From Bradyrhizobium diazoefficiens (GTDB lineage Bacteria > Pseudomonadota > Alphaproteobacteria > Rhizobiales > Xanthobacteraceae): a stretch of 64,000 bases of DNA. The DNA lies in assembly GCF_016616885.1 (NCBI RefSeq), contig NZ_CP067102.1, positions 4,554,501 through 4,618,500 of the forward strand, written 5' to 3'. Made by a program: the position numbers and the translations under genes. This document shows positions 56,702-64,000 of this stretch, piece by piece (position 1 is the first letter of the stretch; each line of letters opens with the position of its first letter). Below the pieces are notes generated by a model. It made no database searches. It saw only the letters and a program-made list of their open reading frames with translations, and was not told where the DNA came from.

Positions 56702-58236
56702 ATGATAACCTTTTCCCGGGCTGTCGTCTCAGTGGCTGGAGATGCTGGCTTGCGAAAGGGCCGCGCGAGCTGCAATAACAGCGGAAGCAGCAACAGCGCG
56801 ATGCCGGCCACCACCAGGCACGTCACCAGCTTGTTGGCAAAGAAGATGCCGAGGGATCCCCTGGACATCAGCATCGACTGCCGGAACGCATCCTCGGCCT
56901 TGTCGCCGATGACGATCGCGAGCACCAGCGGCGCCAGCGGATAGAACAACTTCTTGAAGAGATAGCCGACGATGCCGAAGCCGAGCATCATCACCACGTC
57001 GAGATAGGAGTTCGACACGGAATAGGCGCCGACGACGCAGATGATCACGATCAGCGGCGCGATGATGACGAACGGAATCCGCATCAAGGCGGCGAAGACC
57101 GGCACGGTCAGCAGCACCAGCGCGACCGCGACGATGTTGCCGACATACATCGAGGCAATGAGGCCCCAGACAAAGTCCTTCTGGTCGACGAACAGCATCG
57201 GTCCCGGGTTGAGCCCCCAGATCATCAGCCCGCCCATCATGACCGCTGCGGTCGCCGAGCCGGGAATACCGAGCGAGAGCATCGGCAGCAGCGCGCTGGT
57301 GCCGGCGGCATGATCGGCGGTCTCGGGCGAGATGATGCCTTCGACCTCGCCCGTGCCGAAATAGCGGCCGCGGCGCGAGAAGCGGCGGGCGATGCCGTAG
57401 CTCATGAAGGACGCGGCGGTCGGGCCGCCCGGCGTGATCCCCATCCAGCAGCCGATCGCGGCGCTCCGCAGCAGCGCGACGCCGTGGCGCGGCAGGCGGC
57501 CGACCGCACGAAAGACCTCTAGCCAGTCGATCTTCGAGGAGACGGCGCGGGCATGAAATTCCTCCTCGACCGCAACCAGCAGCTCGCCGATGCCGAACAG
57601 GCCCATCACCGCGACGACGAAATTCACGCCCTTGACCAGCTCGTCGATGCCCATGGTGAGGCGGACGCTGCCGGAAACCGTGTCGATGCCGATGGCGGCG
57701 ATCGCAAAGCCGATCGCCAGCGCCACCACGGTCTTGATCGGCGCCGCGCCGCCCATGCCGACGAAGCTGGCAAAAGCCAGGAAATAGACCGCAAAATATT
57801 CCGCGGGCCCGAAGGCAAGCGCGACCTGCGCCACCCATGACGCAAGGAAGGTGATCAGGATGACGCCGACCAGTGCGCCGAACGCCGCCGAGCCGAAGGC
57901 GGTGGCGAGCGCGGTGGTCGGCCGGCCGTCGCGCGCCATCGGATAGCCGTCGAAGGTGGTGGCGACCGAAGACGGCTCGCCTGGAATATTGAACAGGATC
58001 GAGGTGACGGAGCCGCCGAACAGCGCGCCCCAATACATGCTGGAGAGCAGGATGATCGCCGACACCGGCTGCATGCCGAAGGTCAGCGGCAGCAATAGCG
58101 ACACGCCGTTGGGCGCGCCCAGCCCCGGCAGCACGCCGACGAGAATGCCGAGCAGCACGCCAACGGCCATCAGAGCCAGATGCGGCACGGTGACCGCGAT
58201 GGTGAAGCCGTGCAGGAGTTCTTGGAGATTATCCAT
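56698..58236 (-). CDS. TTT transporter large membrane subunit TctA
   Basis: 512 aa, about twelve helices. The TctA family pattern is evident at the start (LMAVGVLLGILVGVLPGLGA PNGV), in STYWGALFGGSVTSILFNIPG-like SMYWGALFGGSVTSILFNIP, GEPSSVATTFDGYPMARDGR and GITPGGPTAASFMSYGIARR. It forms the secondary transporter channel with TctB and takes substrate from TctC. Its stop overlaps the start of pdxA by 4 bp (ATGA), and tctB ends 11 bp upstream of its start. Confidence 0.93.
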   Translation of the reverse strand: MDNLQELLHGFTIAVTVPHLALMAVGVLLGILVGVLPGLGAPNGVSLLLPLTFGMQPVSAIILLSSMYWGALFGGSVTSILFNIPGEPSSVATTFDGYPMARDGRPTTALATAFGSAAFGALVGVILITFLASWVAQVALAFGPAEYFAVYFLAFASFVGMGGAAPIKTVVALAIGFAIAAIGIDTVSGSVRLTMGIDELVKGVNFVVAVMGLFGIGELLVAVEEEFHARAVSSKIDWLEVFRAVGRLPRHGVALLRSAAIGCWMGITPGGPTAASFMSYGIARRFSRRGRYFGTGEVEGIISPETADHAAGTSALLPMLSLGIPGSATAAVMMGGLMIWGLNPGPMLFVDQKDFVWGLIASMYVGNIVAVALVLLTVPVFAALMRIPFVIIAPLIVIICVVGAYSVSNSYLDVVMMLGFGIVGYLFKKLFYPLAPLVLAIVIGDKAEDAFRQSMLMSRGSLGIFFANKLVTCLVVAGIALLLLPLLLQLARPFRKPASPATETTAREKVII

Positions 58237-58247
58237 CGCCCGCTCCC

Positions 58248-58730
58248 CTAGAATCCGAGCGCGGCGGCAAGCGCGCCGTGCGGCAGGCTGACCTGGAACA
58301 TGCGCTCGAACACGACATAGAGCGCTATCGCCGTCGCCATCGCCATCACCAGCGCGCGCGCCACCGATTGATGCCGGGGGATCGCGAGCACCGCAAAGAC
58401 GTATCCGGCGGACGCCAGATACATCCCGAGCAGCGGGATGGCGGCGACGAAGATCGCGGCCGGCACGAACAGGCCCGCCAGCCGCCGCAGCTCGATGGAC
58501 GTGATCGCGATCGGAACGCTCGCCAGCGTCGCGGCCGGCACGACGCCGCGCGCCAGATTGTAGAGGCTGCCAGCGACGATGATGATTCCGGTCAGGAACG
58601 GGAATGTGCCGGCATCGACGCCCGCGCTCGACCAGCCGATGCCGTTGTCCAGACTCTGGACCACCACCGCGGCACCGAAACTGCCGGTGAGGATGGCCGT
58701 CGCAAGTTCAAGGGCGCGTCGCGATATCAT
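58248..58730 (-). CDS. TTT transporter small membrane subunit TctB
   Basis: 160 aa from ATG 58728-58730 (MISRRALELATAILTGSFGA); a longer open frame upstream is Arg/Ser-rich and unsupported. Four membrane segments (AAVVVQSLDNGIGWSSAGVD region, FPFLTGIIIVAGSLYNLARG, LAGLFVPAAIFVAAIPLLGM, ALVMAMATAIALYVVFERMF) fit the TctB family. It is between tctC and tctA. Confidence 0.88.
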   Translation of the reverse strand: MISRRALELATAILTGSFGAAVVVQSLDNGIGWSSAGVDAGTFPFLTGIIIVAGSLYNLARGVVPAATLASVPIAITSIELRRLAGLFVPAAIFVAAIPLLGMYLASAGYVFAVLAIPRHQSVARALVMAMATAIALYVVFERMFQVSLPHGALAAALGF

Positions 58731-58788
58731 CGAAGGCTCCGGTCGAGCAGCGGACAACGGCACATCACTTGCGCGGGGGCGCGCCGGC

Positions 58789-59781
58789 TCACTTGACCAG
58801 CCAGCCCTGCTCGCCCGCGACCTGTTTGACGTGCTCAAGATCCTGCTTGATGAACTTGTCGAAGTCCGCACCGGTGAGGAACGTGTCGATCTGCGAGCTC
58901 TTCTCGATGTAGTCCTTCCACTCGGGCGTGGCCTGCACCTTCTTCATGAGGTCGACATAGTAGGCGGCCTGCTCCGGCGTGACCTTGCCGGGCAGCCAGA
59001 CCGTGCGCGGCTGCTCATATTGCTTGATGTCGAGGCCCTGTTCGGCACAGGTCGGCACGTCGCCCCAGCCCTCGGTCGCCGTGACCTTGGCGCCTTGCGG
59101 CAGCCGCTTCGGACTGAAGACACACAGCGGGCGCTGCGTGCCGCCGCGCCACTGCCCGATGCTTTCGCTGGGATTGTTGACGTGGGAATCGAGGTGCCCG
59201 CCGGCAAGCTGCACGGCAGTTTCCGCGCCGCTCTTGAAGGGGATGTAGGTCAGCTTGACGTGGCCGACCTTCTCGATCATGCGGGTCAGGACCTCGTCGG
59301 TGTCCTTGGACTGCGCGCCGCCCATCTTGAACTCGCCGGCAGCGGCTGCCTTCAAATAGTCGCCCGCAGTCTTGTAGGGCGCATCCTGCTTGACCCAGAG
59401 CAGGAACTCGTCCTGCGCCATCGCCGCGATCGGGGTGAGGTCGGTGTAGTTGAAGGCGACCTTGGAGACGAGCGGCTGCTGCCAGGCGTTCGAGGTGCCG
59501 AAGATCACCTTATAGGGATCGCCGGCGGAGGCCTTGCCGTAGACATAGCCTTCGGCGCCGCTGCCGCCGCCCTTGTTGACGACGACGATCGGCTGGTCCG
59601 TCAGCTTGTACTTGGTGATGATGTTCTGCACCGCGCGGGCGATATTGTCGGTACCGCCGCCGGGGCCAGCGGTCGCCACGAACTCGATCGGCTTCTGCGG
59701 CTGCCAGGCCGCGAGCGCCGGCGCGTTGCCTGCGAGCATGGCCGCACTGACGGACAACCAAAATAGAGACGTCCCACGCAT
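58789..59781 (-). CDS. TTT transporter periplasmic receptor (Bug/TctC family)
   Basis: 330 aa with GGAGGAAATC before ATG 59779-59781. Signal peptide TSLFWLSVSAAMLAGNAPAL A. The Bug fold: IEFVATAGPGGGTDNIARAV, VVVNKGGGSGAEGYVYGKAS and IPFKSGAETAVQLAGGHLDS. It captures a carboxylate ligand in the periplasm; which one cannot be told. This receptor is near tctB and tctA, so a complete TTT system is present. Confidence 0.93.
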   Translation of the reverse strand: MRGTSLFWLSVSAAMLAGNAPALAAWQPQKPIEFVATAGPGGGTDNIARAVQNIITKYKLTDQPIVVVNKGGGSGAEGYVYGKASAGDPYKVIFGTSNAWQQPLVSKVAFNYTDLTPIAAMAQDEFLLWVKQDAPYKTAGDYLKAAAAGEFKMGGAQSKDTDEVLTRMIEKVGHVKLTYIPFKSGAETAVQLAGGHLDSHVNNPSESIGQWRGGTQRPLCVFSPKRLPQGAKVTATEGWGDVPTCAEQGLDIKQYEQPRTVWLPGKVTPEQAAYYVDLMKKVQATPEWKDYIEKSSQIDTFLTGADFDKFIKQDLEHVKQVAGEQGWLVK

Positions 59782-59835
59782 GATTTCCTCCAGCTGATTT
59801 TTCTGTTTTGTTTGATCAGTCGTCTCGACGTCCGT

Positions 59836-61095
59836 TCAGGCGACGCGTTCCCTGCGTTCCCTGGACGCCGAGACGATAGCGCCTTCTTGTTCGAGCGCTT
59901 CGATTTGCTTCTGGTCGAACCCGTGCTCGGCCAGCACTTCGCGCGTATGCTCGCCATAGACGGGCGCACCCGACACGACCTTGCCCGGAGTCTCCGAGAA
60001 CTTGACCGGCAGCCCGATCGTTTTGACCGGGCCGAGCGTGGAATGCTCGACCTCGACGACCATCTCGCGCGCCAGCGTCTGCGGATCGCTGAGCGCCTCC
60101 AGCATGTCGTGCACGGGGCCGCACGGCACGCCCTTCTCGTCGAGTGCCGCGAGCCAATGCGCGCGCGTCTGGGTGCGGAAGCGTTCGCTCAGGACGGCTT
60201 CCAGCTCCTTCAGATTCGCCATGCGGTCGGCGCCGGTGACGAAGCGCGGATCGGCGGCGAGCTCGCTCGCGCCGAGCGCTTCCAGCATCAACAGCCAGTG
60301 CTTCTTGTTGGCGCCGCCGACCACCAGCCAACCGTCGGAGGCCTCAAACGCCTGGTACGGCGCGTTGAGCGGATGGGCCGAGCCCATCGCGCGCGGCGCC
60401 GTGCCGGCGGCGAGCGCGATGGTCGACTGCCAATAGGTCTGCACCAGCGCCGCCTCGTAGAGCGAGGTCTCGACCCACTGCCCCTCCCCGGTCTTGAGGC
60501 GATGCGTGTAGGCGGCGAGGATGCCCATGCTTGCAAGCAAGCCGGCGGTGATATCCGACAGCGGCGGACCGCACTTCACGGGCGGGCCGTCCGGACGTTC
60601 GCCCGTAAAGCTCATGATGCCGCTCATGGCCTGCGCGACGAGGTCAAAACCCCTGCGGTCCTTGTAGGGACCGGTGCGACCGAAGCCCGACAGCGAGCAA
60701 TAGATCAGCGCCGGAAACTTGTTGTGCAGTTCTTCATAACCAAAGCCGAGACGCTCCATCGCGCCCGGCGCAAAATTCTCGACCAGCACGTCGGCGTCCG
60801 CGATCAGTCGCCGCAAAACCTTCTTGCCGCCATCGGTCTTCAGATCCACCACGATGCCGCGCTTGTTGCGGTTCATCATCAGGAACGAGGCGGCCTCGTC
60901 GCCGATCTTGGGCGGCACCGAGTGACGGGTGTCGTCGCCGTTCGGCCATTTCTCGATCTTGATGACGTCGGCGCCCATGTCGGCGAGCATCAGGGTGCAT
61001 GTCGGACCCGCCATCACGTGGGTGAGATCGATGACCTTGAGGCCGGCGAGCGGCCCCGAGCGTTGTGAAGCGGAGTGCGATCGATCGCTTTGCAT
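59836..61095 (-). CDS. CaiB/BaiF family class III CoA-transferase
   Basis: 419 aa. The family opening GPLAGLKVIDLTHVMAGPTC TL, the NRNKRGIVVDLKTDGGKKVL block, ADADVLVENFAPGAMERLGF and GFGRTGPYKDRRGFDLVAQA, in which D151 is the acyl-carrying Asp. It transfers CoA from one acyl-CoA to another acid. Placed between the enoyl-CoA hydratase and tctC genes, it probably activates the imported carboxylate. Confidence 0.93.
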   Translation of the reverse strand: MQSDRSHSASQRSGPLAGLKVIDLTHVMAGPTCTLMLADMGADVIKIEKWPNGDDTRHSVPPKIGDEAASFLMMNRNKRGIVVDLKTDGGKKVLRRLIADADVLVENFAPGAMERLGFGYEELHNKFPALIYCSLSGFGRTGPYKDRRGFDLVAQAMSGIMSFTGERPDGPPVKCGPPLSDITAGLLASMGILAAYTHRLKTGEGQWVETSLYEAALVQTYWQSTIALAAGTAPRAMGSAHPLNAPYQAFEASDGWLVVGGANKKHWLLMLEALGASELAADPRFVTGADRMANLKELEAVLSERFRTQTRAHWLAALDEKGVPCGPVHDMLEALSDPQTLAREMVVEVEHSTLGPVKTIGLPVKFSETPGKVVSGAPVYGEHTREVLAEHGFDQKQIEALEQEGAIVSASRERRERVA

Positions 61096-61104
61096 CGGGG
61101 CGTC

Positions 61105-61899
61105 CTATTGACCGCGCCACTGCGGGGCGCGCTTGTTGAGGAAAGCATCGAGCCCTTCGCGAAAATCCTGGCTCGTGTAACACATCAGGATGAGGTCTTC
61201 GCCCTCGTCCCGCGACAGCCGCCGTTGCAGGCGGGCCACCGCCTGCTTGGTCGCGTTCAGCGTCAGCGGCGCGTGACCGGCGACGAGGCGCGCGACCTCG
61301 TCGGCGCGCTTGTCGAGCGCTGTGAGATCGTCGACGACCTCGCCGAGCAGCCCGATTCCTGCGGCCTCGGCGGCATCGACAAGGCGCGCGGTGAAGATCA
61401 GGTCCTTGACGCGCGCCGCCCCGATCAGAGCGGTGAGACGGCCGACATTGGACATCGACAGGCAATTGCCGAGCGTGCGGGCGATAGGAAAGCCGATTTT
61501 TGTGCTGCGGGTGCCGATGCGCAAATCGCAAGCAGCGGCGATGCCCGCCCCGCCGCCGGTGCAGAAGCCGTTGATCGCAGCAATCGTCGGCACGCGGCAC
61601 TGCTCGAGCGTGGTCAGCACCCGGTCGATCCGATTCTCGTAGTCGATGGAGTCCTGCGGCGTCTTGAATTCGCGGAACTGGTTGATGTCGGTGCCCGACG
61701 CAAAGGCCTTGTCGCCGGCCCCGCGCAGCACCAGCACCTTGATCGACCGTTCATCGTTGGCCTGCCCGCAAATGGCGGCGAGCCGCTCGTACATGGCAAA
61801 CGTGAAGGCGTTGCGCGCCTGCGGGCGGTTGAAGGTGATCCGCCCGATGCCGTCCCTGCATTCAAAAACGAGGTCGTCCGCCTCTAAGGCCCGGTCCAT
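61105..61899 (-). CDS. Enoyl-CoA hydratase/isomerase family protein
   Basis: 264 aa from ATG 61897-61899 (MDRALEADDLVFECRDGIGR), chosen because an upstream in-frame ATG (61926) lies inside the operator repeat. The crotonase fold: ITFNRPQARNAFTFAMYERL, GAGDKAFASGTDINQFREFK (oxyanion loop 1) and AAINGFCTGGGAGIAAACDL (oxyanion loop 2). The catalytic Glu pair of classical hydratases is not obvious (LGNCLSMSNVGRL), so the reaction may differ. First gene of the operon; 9 bp to the CoA-transferase. Confidence 0.9.
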   Translation of the reverse strand: MDRALEADDLVFECRDGIGRITFNRPQARNAFTFAMYERLAAICGQANDERSIKVLVLRGAGDKAFASGTDINQFREFKTPQDSIDYENRIDRVLTTLEQCRVPTIAAINGFCTGGGAGIAAACDLRIGTRSTKIGFPIARTLGNCLSMSNVGRLTALIGAARVKDLIFTARLVDAAEAAGIGLLGEVVDDLTALDKRADEVARLVAGHAPLTLNATKQAVARLQRRLSRDEGEDLILMCYTSQDFREGLDAFLNKRAPQWRGQ

Positions 61900-61920
61900 T
61901 TCCTCGATCCTCACCGTTTT

Positions 61921-62001
61921 TTGCATTTTTGAATGCAAAATTTGGGAGTTTCAAGATATAATTGCCGAACTTTCGTCTATTTGACCATTTTTGCATTCAA
62001 A
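61921..62001. promoter_or_regulatory. GntR operator repeats in the divergent promoter
   Basis: TTTGAATGCAAAA (61928-61940) and its exact reverse complement TTTTGCATTCAAA (61989-62001) flank the shared promoter region. The first site is itself a dyad (TTGCATT TTTG AATGCAA, 61921-61938). The AT-rich gap between them includes TATAAT (61958-61963), a good -10 for one of the genes. Confidence 0.75.
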
Positions 62002-62014
62002 CTAGAGATATCCC

Positions 62015-62680
62015 ATGCTGCATGAGGAGGTCGTCGGCCGCATCCGCGACATTCTGCTCGACGGCGAGATCCCGCCGGGCGCGCGGATTCCCGAGCGCGA
62101 GCTGTGCGAGCGGCTCGACATCTCGCGCACGCCGCTGCGTGAAGCGCTCAAGGTGCTCGCTGCCGAGGGCCTGGTGCAGCTCCTGCCCCACCGCGGCTCG
62201 CGCGCAGCAAAGCTGACCGACAAGGACATGCGTGACCTGTTCGAGGTCTGCCAGGGTCTCGAAGCTCTCGCCGGCGAGCTCGCCTGCGAGCGCATCACCG
62301 ACGCCGAGATCGGCGCGATAGCCGCCGCGCATGCGGAGATGGTGCGGCATTATCGCGAGGGCGATTTGATCCAGTACTATCGCGGCAATCGCGCCATCCA
62401 CGAGGGAATCGTCAATGCGGCCGGCAATCCCGTGCTCACGGGACTCTATGCATCCGTGACCGCGCGCATCCGCCGCGCGCGCTACGTCACGCCGATGACC
62501 CCGCAGCGCTGGGCGCTCGCCGTTAGCGAGCACGAAGCCATCCTGAATGCGCTCCAGCGCCGCGACGGCGCCGGCCTCTCCCACATTTTGCGCGCCCATC
62601 TGCGCCACAAGCGCGAAGAGGTTTTGCAGGCTGGTTTTGCCGAAACGGAAGGGAGCGACCTCGCGCTGCGGATTGCGTGA
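62015..62680 (+). CDS. GntR-family (FadR subfamily) transcriptional regulator
   Basis: 221 aa. An N-terminal winged helix (VVGRIRDILLDGEIPPGARI; PERELCERLDISRTPLREAL; EGLVQLLPHRGSRAAKLTDK) is followed by an FCD ligand-binding domain (LFEVCQGLEALAGELACERI; NRAIHEGIVNAAGNPVLTGL; EHEAILNALQRRDGAGLSHI), where the conserved His residues would bind metal. Divergent from the TTT/CoA operon, with operator repeats in the gap, so it most likely represses that operon and itself. Confidence 0.93.
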   Translation: MLHEEVVGRIRDILLDGEIPPGARIPERELCERLDISRTPLREALKVLAAEGLVQLLPHRGSRAAKLTDKDMRDLFEVCQGLEALAGELACERITDAEIGAIAAAHAEMVRHYREGDLIQYYRGNRAIHEGIVNAAGNPVLTGLYASVTARIRRARYVTPMTPQRWALAVSEHEAILNALQRRDGAGLSHILRAHLRHKREEVLQAGFAETEGSDLALRIA

Positions 62681-62779
62681 GCGACAAACATTGTCGTAGC
62701 CCTTCACCAGAGGTCGCGGCCGGCTTGTAAACCAGCAGAGATCGGGCAATCTGGCCGTGGCAGGACAGGACCGCGGTGC

Positions 62780-63427
62780 ATGGCAATCGAGCTGCATGGC
62801 TATCAATACAGCGTCTATTCCTGGATCGCCCGACTGGCGCTCCATGAAAAGGGCGTGGGGTACAATTGGGTAGAGGTAAATCCTTTCGCGGAGGATCTCC
62901 CTGCGAGCTACCTTGCGACGCACCCCTTCAAGCGCGTGCCGACGCTGCTTCACGCCGGGTTCGCCCTTTACGAAACGGGCGCGATCACGCGCTATGTCGA
63001 TGAAGCATTCGACGGCCCCCGGCTTCAGCCGGCGGGACCGAGAGAACGGGCACGTTGCAGTCAGATCATGTCGATTGCGGACAGCTACGCGTACTGGCCT
63101 CTGGTGAGGCAAGTCTTCTCTCACGGGGTATTCAGGCCGCTCATGAGACTCGAGGCGGACGAGAGCGAGTTTCGAAGAGGCCTTGCAGCAGCGCCGCGGG
63201 TGCTCGCGGCGCTGGAGACAATCGCCGGCGATCAGCAATATCTTTGCGGCAATCAACTGTCGCTGGCTGACATCCATCTGGCGCCGATGATCGGCTACTT
63301 TGTGCTGGCCGACGAAGCCAGAGCGCTTCTTCAGAAGTACCCCAGGCTCAGCGAATGGTGGTCGGAACTCTCCAACAGATCCGCGTTCGTCGCGACAACG
63401 CCGCGATTGCCGCCTGCCCTGGGGTGA
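62780..63427 (+). CDS. Glutathione S-transferase family protein
   Basis: 215 aa. The thioredoxin-like domain (ELHGYQYSVYSWIARLALHE; THPFKRVPTLLHAGFALYET; GAITRYVDEAF) is followed by a helical domain with YLCGNQLSLADIHLAPMIGY. It resembles phi/theta-like bacterial GSTs; the catalytic Ser/Tyr (S13 or Y14) is plausible. It lies ~100 bp after the GntR gene on the same strand and may be part of the same detoxification or catabolic region. Confidence 0.9.
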   Translation: MAIELHGYQYSVYSWIARLALHEKGVGYNWVEVNPFAEDLPASYLATHPFKRVPTLLHAGFALYETGAITRYVDEAFDGPRLQPAGPRERARCSQIMSIADSYAYWPLVRQVFSHGVFRPLMRLEADESEFRRGLAAAPRVLAALETIAGDQQYLCGNQLSLADIHLAPMIGYFVLADEARALLQKYPRLSEWWSELSNRSAFVATTPRLPPALG

Positions 63428-63554
63428 CCATCATCGCTTCTTTGGCGCCAAGTGGCCTGCGAAACATTCCCTTTTGGCCATGGATTGAGCTTCGCCGTTT
63501 GCTATCCTGCGGTCAATCGAACGGCCGAACGGCCACGCCGACCCGGAGGACGCC

Positions 63555-64000
63555 ATGACCAAATTCGTGATCGAGTCGCACTTCCGTCTGCAGGAATGGG
63601 TGGCCGAGGAGAAGGGCTACTTCCGCGACGAGGGGCTCGACTACGAGTTTCGCGAGCTGATCCGCTCGACCGAGGGCCAGCACCACAACAAGGTCAATGA
63701 AGGCGCCTTCCAGAGCATCGAGAAGGGCCGCAAGGCCGACGTCAGCTGCGCCTGCCACTGGACCGTCAATGTCGCCGCCTCGAACGGCCACGCCAAGCTC
63801 TACGCCGACGTCTACTCGATCGCACCTTCGGGCATCTTCGTTCCGGCCAATTCGAAGATCCGCACGCCTGCCAATCTCGCCGGCGTGCCGATCTCGGTCG
63901 GCTTCCAGTCAGGCAGTCATTATTCGACGATCCAGGCGCTCGAGCCGTATCTGGCGCCCGGCCAGATCAACCTCACCTTCGAGGACGGCATGCTGTTCCG
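63555..64000 (+). CDS. Substrate-binding-like protein, 3' end outside window
   Basis: ATG 63555 with CGGAGGA 5 nt upstream; the frame is open to the window edge (~148 residues). The start is MTKFVIESHFRLQEWVAEEK without a signal peptide. GYFRDEGLDYEFRELIRSTE, SIEKGRKADVSCACHWTVNV and IFVPANSKIRTPANLAGVPI give the pattern of NMT1/ThiY- and SsuA-like periplasmic-binding-protein folds. The missing signal suggests a cytosolic member or enzyme of this fold. Function not assignable from the fragment. Confidence 0.75.
   Translation, partial: MTKFVIESHFRLQEWVAEEKGYFRDEGLDYEFRELIRSTEGQHHNKVNEGAFQSIEKGRKADVSCACHWTVNVAASNGHAKLYADVYSIAPSGIFVPANSKIRTPANLAGVPISVGFQSGSHYSTIQALEPYLAPGQINLTFEDGMLF

Noticed and set aside
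1..64000. CRISPR array, rRNA, prophage or integrase
   Set aside because: No regularly spaced repeat-spacer array, rRNA sequence, phage structural gene or recombinase was seen; tandem repeats present are uninterrupted and short.

Overview
The window looks like a chromosomal segment of a slow-growing rhizobium of the Nitrobacteraceae, most probably Bradyrhizobium. Most of it is GC-rich. It carries genes typical of that group: an OpgC-type glucan modifier, Omp25-like beta-barrel, tandem cold-shock protein, SIR2 deacylase, HU, PilZ proteins, tripartite tricarboxylate transport (TTT) genes and many lineage-type micro-proteins. Genus assignment is inference from protein resemblance only; no rRNA is present.

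Layout. 0-3.2 kb: 3' part of opgC, a small conserved ORF, and a complete IS256-family element (1762-3185) with an 8-bp target duplication. 3.6-14 kb: housekeeping and small genes (outer-membrane protein, tRNA-Pro, DUF192, cold-shock, sirtuin, HU, AraC regulator with divergent carboxylesterase) separated by repeat-rich spacers. 14.1-16.3 kb: a low-GC minus-strand cluster of unrecognised micro-proteins, one apparently frameshifted. 16.6-19 kb: glyoxalase, GST and PilZ genes, then tRNA-Glu. 19.1-23.9 kb: an islet bounded by the tRNA-Glu 3' end and a near-perfect 16-bp copy of it. It holds an MTH938-domain protein, a phosphofructokinase with PPi-type signature residues, an archaeal-type (class V) fructose-bisphosphate aldolase/phosphatase, an arginine-type amidinotransferase and a SugE/Gdx-type guanidinium exporter. 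23.9-27.7 kb: damaged surface-glycan genes (frameshifted GT39-like, GT2 apparently lacking an N-terminal part, acyltransferase 3).

27.9-33.1 kb: membrane proteins, a PilZ protein, a PrsW-type protease, HdeD, and DAHP synthase preceded by a complete transcription attenuator: an aromatic-rich leader peptide, mutually exclusive hairpins, and a promoter placed so that the leader would be leaderless. 33.1-38.8 kb: EF-P beta-lysylation genes epmB and epmA and their substrate efp, with a polysaccharide-polymerase-like gene between. 38.8-49.9 kb: M23 peptidase, a MarR-controlled AhpD-like/cupin pair, lytic transglycosylase, aldolase, SDR, RecJ, an MCP with reversed domain order, and an AraC regulator. 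50.4-53.6 kb: formylglycine-generating-enzyme homologue in an operon with a Cache-type adenylate cyclase. 54.6-55.6 kb: L,D-transpeptidase. 55.7-62.7 kb: a catabolic operon (enoyl-CoA hydratase, CoA-transferase, TctC-TctB-TctA, PdxA-like dehydrogenase) with a divergent GntR repressor and visible operator repeats. The window ends in a GST and the start of a substrate-binding-protein-like gene.

The most notable items are the aromatic attenuator in front of DAHP synthase and the tRNA-Glu islet combining reversible PPi-linked hexose-phosphate metabolism with guanidino chemistry and export. I found no CRISPR array, rRNA, integrase or prophage.
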